Assembly: GCA_015657535.1 (NCBI GenBank)
Contig: JADHZB010000079.1
Location: 1-64,000 of the forward strand
Length of the DNA: 64,000 nucleotides
Source: Nephromyces sp. MM_2019
Lineage: Eukaryota > Apicomplexa > Aconoidasida > Nephromycida
Direction of reading: 5' to 3'
Position 1 is the stretch's first letter; every line of letters begins with the position of its first letter. The position numbers were made by a program, and so were the translations under genes. The notes beneath the pieces are model-generated. The model was not told the origin of the DNA. It saw nothing but the letters and a program-made list of their open reading frames with translations, and did no database searches. Shown here one piece after another: positions 61,460-64,000 of this stretch.

Positions 61460-64000
61460 ATGCCGGGTTACTTTCGTGGATTTCAAAGGCCAAATTTGAA
61501 GTATTTGGCGGGGTTTGACAGCCTCCTTTCGTCCGAGGTAGGTTTTGCACGGTGCATCCCCTTGACTGGGAAATGGAAAAAGATGCGTATTCTTCAGCCC
61601 AGGTGTGGCGTGAGGCATGGGCTATCTCGACACATTGTGAAAAACTGTGTTTATCCCATAAGTTACCCGCTTCCTATTTGCTGAGTCGTCAAGTAGGGGG
61701 GATGAAATGCGATTTCCACTATAGCCTAAGTCCCTTCACTCTAATTGCAACAGTGCTCCTGCTTAGGGTTTCATAGATAAGAATAAAGCAACTTTTTTGC
61801 AAAGAATCTCTCTGTTTTGCTTGTTGCTTCATTGGTTTTTGGCCCCCCCCCCAGCTTAGTTGCCTAGCAAGCTATGAAAATCTCCCGAAAAGCACTTGGC
61901 CGGAAACTTTTTGACTTTTTTAGTATTGATTTTATTGGTTTATATCCACTCGGCACCAAGGGAGGCTATCTGTCAATTGTACTGGATCTGTGCTTCAGGG
62001 CACTAGGCTGGAATTAAAATCACAAGGCCTTGCCCATTTATTTAGGCTGGAATAGATGGAACTTGCTTTGCTATCTATTAACTGTATTAAAATATATAAT
62101 GTGTGTGCATCTATGACATTGCTGCGTATATACCTTTTCTTAAGAGGGGAAGTACATATGAGTACCTGTCTCTCTTACTTCCTCCGTGTGCTATATGTTA
62201 TGTATAGCCCTGATAAGGTGATTATTATAACCCGACCTATTTGTTTTAATGCCCAGGGATGCGCTCATACGCTTTTATTAGCGATTTTTACTTATGCCTC
62301 CAATGCAAAATTTGTTGAATGTAAGAAATACTAGGCTTTGTTAGTTTGCTTTTACTTTCATAGGCCTTACCTGGAGCGCTACCAAAATTCCAGAATAGCC
62401 CCCAAAAAGCCCCGTTCAAATTGTATCCGGAGTTGCTAAGCGGTACCTCTTTCACCACAAGCAGGGCGAATAATCGATATGTTTGGTGTTATAGGATCAG
62501 GCCTTCAGTGACCCATACCTTTGAAAATTATAAGCTGGTGCCCACGCCATTATACTCAAACTCGGGAGCAAATGTTAACTCACTACTAGACGTGTCAGGA
62601 TCTCCTAATGGTTCTGCTCCTTTGTCACTTTGGACTGCTGCTCCCTCAGAGTCTGATTATAGCCTCCCTCCTACACCGTTTAGATGGCCTCCTTTAAATT
62701 TATCTGATTTTAGGCGTGATTTTGTGTCTTCACTAGTGACTGTGGCCTCAACTGGTTCACATCGTGGTCAAACGGGAGGCAGCTCCCTATTGTATAATTG
62801 CAATGCTTCGATGGATCCTGCAAGAGACTTTGAAAACGGGGCGAATCCTTCACAAGTTGATAGGTCTGACGATGAGAAGTTAGCTGGGCTAACCTCACAA
62901 GATTCTTCATCATCCATGTCTAATAATTACTTTACGAACTTAGATGCTGAAATGCTAATTATTCCGCAAGAAGGTATTTTAGAAATTCGAACAGAGCTAG
63001 GGGACATGATTGTAGAGCCCTTAGAAGTAGCCCTACTGCCTCGTGGAATGAAGTTTCAAGTGAATTTAGTTCAGTTTGACCGGGATGGAAAATTTCTTAG
63101 GCCTTCAAATGGCTGGAAAGGGTACGTGTGTGAAAACTTTGGCCAAAATTTCTGCCTTCCTGAACTTGGTCCAATTGGAATAACATCAGGGCTAGCGAAT
63201 CCGCGACATTTTTTAGCTCCTACGGCCGCATTTCAAGATACCGAATTCGCAAGAGAAGACCCTTCGAATAATTCTGCGACGCCTATGAAGCTCACTATTA
63301 GGTTCTCTGGTAAATCATGGGTAGGAGACTTGAAATACTCGCCTTTGGATGTCGTCGCATGGTCAGCAAAAATCGATTTTACTTAGTTAACTTTATGGCT
63401 AACCCGATAAGTTCAACCGAAAAAGGTCTTTTTTGCTTTAAAACAGTTTTTTTTTGTTTTTCTGCTAATTCAACATGTGAGCACGAATTTCTGTGTGCTA
63501 ACACACGAAAATGCGGAAGTTTTTATCTTCGCGATACCCTGCTTCATTATCCTTTAGGGCTGATTGTCATGTTTAGCGATCGCAGAATTGATTGTATAGC
63601 TCTTCAGGCTTCGGTTGGAAGTTTTCTCTTCATGCTTACTATTTTATGTACTGCAGCAAGTTTTTTACCAAAATTCGCATATATATGTTTAGATTCTCTT
63701 GATAAGGATGATTATTCAGGAATTAATAAAGGAGAATATGTTATAAATGATTATGCTCTTCCAGCGCTTTCGCCTATGTTGCGTTATTTCAGTGCTTTTT
63801 TCGATATAAATGTCAGTACATCCATGATTTAATAGATGGCTTTAGGGTTGTAAATCCTTTCTTAGTACATCTTGCAAGAACTGCTTAAAAACTTTCAGGC
63901 ATGGTAATCTTCACCCGGTAAAATATGACCTCAGACTATTTACTGTGATAAACTCGGTTTCTCACGATCACCCTGATCCCTCTATTTTCACGGTTCTAAC
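61460..64000 (+). CDS. HGD: homogentisate 1,2-dioxygenase (3' end outside window)
   Basis: Exons 61460..61537, 62364..63361 and 63899 to the window end join in phase (0, 2). HGD is an iron(II) enzyme that opens the ring of homogentisate to maleylacetoacetate in tyrosine and phenylalanine breakdown. Seen: [15 protein letters not shown] then [20 protein letters not shown], the family's N-terminus; [69 protein letters not shown] spanning the exon 2-3 junction; and [12 protein letters not shown] at the window end. The iron ligands lie in the missing C-terminal part. Two low-complexity insertions not found in human HGD sit at about residues 87-126 and 177-216. The start ATG gives [11 protein letters not shown], a usual short lead. 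Intron 1 holds an integrase remnant and intron 2 a long unrelated ORF, both listed separately. Confidence 0.92.
61874..62017 (+). mobile_element. retrotransposon integrase fragment in HGD intron 1
   Basis: A 47-codon frame reads [20 protein letters not shown] then [17 protein letters not shown] before TAA. This matches the start of the integrase catalytic core of Ty3-type LTR elements, where a W/F-x-x-hhDFIGPLP segment (with the first catalytic Asp) is followed by GG-x-x-x-I-L-V-V-(I/V)-D. The rest of the core, including the second Asp and the Glu, is absent, so this is a dead relic. A C9 homopolymer lies just upstream (about 61843-61852). It is on the same strand as HGD and inside its first intron. 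Confidence 0.6.
63362..63832 (+). other. long open frame inside HGD intron 2
   Basis: From the exon 2 donor at 63362 to TAA at 63832 the intron stays open for about 157 codons, in a frame different from HGD. From the ATG at about 63395 it reads [20 protein letters not shown], later a hydrophobic stretch ([18 protein letters not shown]) and then [20 protein letters not shown]. No family is recognised. It may be a chance frame, a nested gene, or an alternative 3' exon. Confidence 0.4.

Overview
The window is nuclear DNA of a unicellular eukaryote. It is AT-rich and gene-poor, with short exons split by AT-rich introns of about 60 to 2000 bases that obey GT-AG rules. I found no operons, Shine-Dalgarno sites, CRISPR arrays, rRNA or recognisable tRNA. 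The gene content (Tim17, MOZART1, FYVE protein, XRCC2-like recombinase, MBOAT acyltransferase, PiT phosphate carrier, homogentisate dioxygenase) fits a protist. The PiT carrier and a Cys-rich, possibly palmitoylated acidic protein would suit an alveolate or apicomplexan relative, but that placement is inference only. Exons were called by joining reading frames across splice sites with matching phase.

Layout. 0.7-2.8 kb, minus: PiT phosphate transporter, with its 3' end running off the window. 2.8-10.5 kb: mostly empty. 10.6-10.8 kb, minus: MZT1. 13.4-17.0 kb, plus: four-exon MBOAT acyltransferase, apparently complete. 17-23.5 kb: repeats and isolated candidate exons. 23.6-24.1 kb, plus: Tim17. 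28.2-34.8 kb, plus: an eight-exon XRCC2-like RAD51 paralog of about 455 residues. 35.2-37.0 kb, minus: probable decayed retroelement. 38.6-40.5 kb, minus: acidic repeat protein with a Cys-rich N-terminus. 41.0-41.9 kb, minus: 3' exons of an unknown membrane protein. 42-47 kb: minisatellite, a hairpin and a broken ORF. 47.5-50.7 kb, plus: unknown multi-exon gene. 50.8-52.8 kb, minus: complete five-exon coiled-coil gene, convergent with the previous one. 56.4-57.5 kb, minus: N-terminal exons of a FYVE protein, with a perfect 38-bp hairpin in its intron. 61.5-64.0 kb, plus: homogentisate 1,2-dioxygenase,3' end off the window, with an integrase remnant in intron 1 and a long ORF in intron 2.

The genes are a scattered set of housekeeping functions (mitochondrial import, microtubule nucleation, DNA repair, lipid remodelling, phosphate uptake, tyrosine breakdown, membrane traffic). 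I see no functional cluster and no convincing new multi-gene system. The most interesting items are the extended XRCC2-like protein, the low-complexity insertions in the dioxygenase, the ORF in its second intron, the perfect hairpin, and GT-rich tracts starting just after PiT 5' splice sites.
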